Shown: positions 13,170 to 14,433 of the stretch, one piece after another | Layout: every line of letters begins with the position of its first letter | Numbering within the stretch: the stretch's first letter is position 1 | DNA from: an uncultured Eubacteriales bacterium | GTDB taxonomy: Bacteria; Bacillota; Clostridia; Oscillospirales; Oscillospiraceae | DNA: 14,433 nt | Reading direction: 5' to 3' | Assembly: GCA_900549885.1 (NCBI GenBank) | Contig: URQA01000059.1 | Coordinates: 1 to 14,433 of the forward strand | Position numbers and translations under genes: made by a program | Notes under the pieces: model-generated | Database searches by the model: none | Told to the model about the DNA's origin: nothing | Seen by the model: only the letters and a program-made list of their open reading frames with translations

Positions 13170-13886
13170 GTGGCCTTTATGAAGAGAAAAAGCGTGCTGC
13201 CCATCTATCTGGTGGGTGTAACCTGGCTGGTATGGGCGGTCTTTCTGCCCCTGTACCGGCCTGCCCACTATATCATGGCGGCGTTGGCATCGGCCATCGT
13301 TTACTTCGTGGGCAAGATGATCTGGCCCGACCGGGGCTATGTGCTGAAGGACGAGCCGGAGCCGGCAGCCCAGCCGGAGCGGGCAGAGTCTGAGCCCCAG
13401 CAGCCGCCCAAGGGAGCGGAAAAGTCCGCCTCCACCGGCGATCCGGCCATCGATGCGCTCATCGCCGAACGGGACCGGGCCATCTCCGAGATGCGCCGGC
13501 TCAACGACACCATCGAGGATGCGGTTATCTCCACTCAGATTGACCACCTGGAGAACATCACCGGCAAGATCATCGATGCGGTGGTGGACAAGCCGTCCAA
13601 GCTGCCCCAGCTGCGGAAATTTTTGAACTATTATCTGCCCACCACCCTGAAACTGCTCAACGCCTATGACCGGATGGACGCAGCCGGGGTGTCCGGGTCC
13701 AACATTGACGGCACAAAAGGTAAAATCGAGGACATTATGGGCACCATCTGCAAGGCCTTTGACAAGCAGCTGGACGCCCTGTACGGCGAGGAGGCCCTGG
13801 ATATTTCCACCGACATCACGGTGCTGGAAAACATGCTAGCCCAAGAGGGGCTGGGGGACACGCCGTTCCAGTCCCCCGGCTCCTGA
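13170..13886 (+). CDS. XpaC-family protein (5-bromo-4-chloroindolyl phosphate hydrolysis family)
   Basis: The 238-residue protein has two N-terminal membrane helices (about residues 9-28 and 33-50), a Pro/Glu-rich linker (about 62-90), and a cytoplasmic helical domain: AIDALIAERDRAISEMRRLN, HLENITGKIIDAVVDKP, RKFLNYYLPTTLKLLNAYDR and DKQLDALYGEEALDISTDI. The block ending in NYYLPTTLKLLNAY is characteristic of XpaC proteins. Despite the historical name, their molecular job is unclear. They are commonly encoded with TelA-type toxic-anion-resistance proteins, and the next-but-one gene begins at the window edge. The start is GTG 13170, 8 bases after AAGGAG (13156-13161); TTG 13164 is too close to it and ATG 13179 too far. 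It heads a plus-strand operon divergent from ilvA. Confidence 0.88.
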   Translation: MAFMKRKSVLPIYLVGVTWLVWAVFLPLYRPAHYIMAALASAIVYFVGKMIWPDRGYVLKDEPEPAAQPERAESEPQQPPKGAEKSASTGDPAIDALIAERDRAISEMRRLNDTIEDAVISTQIDHLENITGKIIDAVVDKPSKLPQLRKFLNYYLPTTLKLLNAYDRMDAAGVSGSNIDGTKGKIEDIMGTICKAFDKQLDALYGEEALDISTDITVLENMLAQEGLGDTPFQSPGS

Positions 13887-13955
13887 GCACGGCGCTCCCA
13901 TCCCCACGCAGACGGAAAGGAAGCAGAGACGACCGGACGGAAAGGAGTGCCTGCC

Positions 13956-14390
13956 ATGAAAGAGATAGAACGCAAGCCCTGGGTGCGATGGCTGGACCTG
14001 ACCTGCGCGGTGATCTGGCTGATCAATTTGGTCCACAAGCTGTCCAATTACTTTCAGCAGCTGGACCGGGGCGCTCCCCCGGAACGGCTGACGGACGCGA
14101 GGTTGGACTGCATGATCGCTGGTTTTATCGCGGTGATGTGGCTGGTTTCCTTTTTCGTCTGGCGGATGGACCAGAGAAAGCCTGCCGCCTGGCTGGTCAG
14201 ACTGATCTTCATGGCGGCGGTCCTCGCGGGGTGGGCGGCCACTTATCCTCTGGCCTCGGCCAGCGGCTATCCGCCGTTTTTCTGGTGGACCATCCTGGCG
14301 GTATTGGCCGGCATCACCCTCTACGGTGTCTGGAAATGTTTTGCTTTGAAACGAAAGATGATATCTAGCGAAGAAGATGAAATCATATAG
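13956..14390 (+). CDS. Small integral membrane protein
   Basis: The 144-residue product has four probable membrane segments: CAVIWLINLVHKL (about 17-29), MIAGFIAVMWLVSFFVW (about 53-69), LIFMAAVLAGWAATYPLA (about 84-101) and FFWWTILAVLAGITLYGVW (about 109-127). It ends in a charged tail (RKMISSEEDEII). No family is recognised. ATG 13956 follows AAAGGAG (13941-13947) with an 8-base gap. It lies between the XpaC-like gene and the next start with short gaps, so it probably belongs to the same envelope-associated operon. Confidence 0.8.
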   Translation: MKEIERKPWVRWLDLTCAVIWLINLVHKLSNYFQQLDRGAPPERLTDARLDCMIAGFIAVMWLVSFFVWRMDQRKPAAWLVRLIFMAAVLAGWAATYPLASASGYPPFFWWTILAVLAGITLYGVWKCFALKRKMISSEEDEII

Positions 14391-14402
14391 GAGGAATTCC
14401 CA

Positions 14403-14433
14403 ATGTCTGACAAAATTGATATGACCCCCGAAC
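14403..14433 (+). CDS. Start of a further gene, possibly TelA-like (partial)
   Basis: ATG 14403 follows AGGAGGA (14389-14395) with a 7-base gap. Only MSDKIDMTPE is visible. A TelA/KlaA-type toxic anion resistance protein is the usual partner of XpaC, so that is the expected identity. The residues alone do not show it. Confidence 0.5.
   Translation, partial: MSDKIDMTPE

Overview
The window reads as chromosomal DNA from an anaerobic, spore-forming Clostridia bacterium. It is most like the GC-rich Oscillospiraceae (Flavonifractor/Intestinimonas/Lawsonibacter type). The grounds are Firmicutes-style AGGAGG ribosome binding sites, sigma-A promoters, GC-rich codon third positions, a germination-protease relative, a signal-less Amidase_3 enzyme and an XpaC/TelA-type locus. 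The genus is inference.

Left part (1-3720): a secreted/membrane protein of unknown function runs off the left edge on the minus strand. It is divergent from rsmA (16S rRNA dimethyltransferase), which is followed by a separately promoted GTP-type PEP carboxykinase (pckG) with its own terminator. These are ordinary housekeeping genes.

Middle part (about 3720-9820): an accessory, patchwork region that is more AT-rich between its genes. It holds a frameshifted zinc-ribbon remnant, two small XRE-type regulators on the minus strand with strong terminators, and a plus-strand pair made of a divergent GPR-like aspartic protease and a Cys-rich protein of unknown function. It also holds a solitary tRNA-Pro(GGG), a cell-wall amidase translationally coupled to an overlooked 52-residue ORF, and a solitary tRNA-Ala(CGC). 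Around the second tRNA lie several decayed pieces: an NlpC/P60-like peptidase remnant broken by one extra T, a possible serine-recombinase tail, and an unidentified ORF broken by one missing base. This looks like a graveyard of mobile-element cargo between pckG and recR.

Right part (9818-14433): recR, a gene without a convincing start, rpe, and ilvA lie on the minus strand. ilvA is divergent from a plus-strand set of an XpaC-family protein, a four-helix membrane protein, and the first codons of a further gene (TelA-like by context only). The ilvA/xpaC intergenic region carries two near-consensus divergent promoters, and a perfect GTCAAT-C-ATTGAC palindrome sits on the ilvA -35.

No CRISPR array, intact transposase, rRNA or riboswitch was recognised. 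The best candidate for something undescribed is the GPR-like protease / Cys-rich protein pair next to two XRE regulators.
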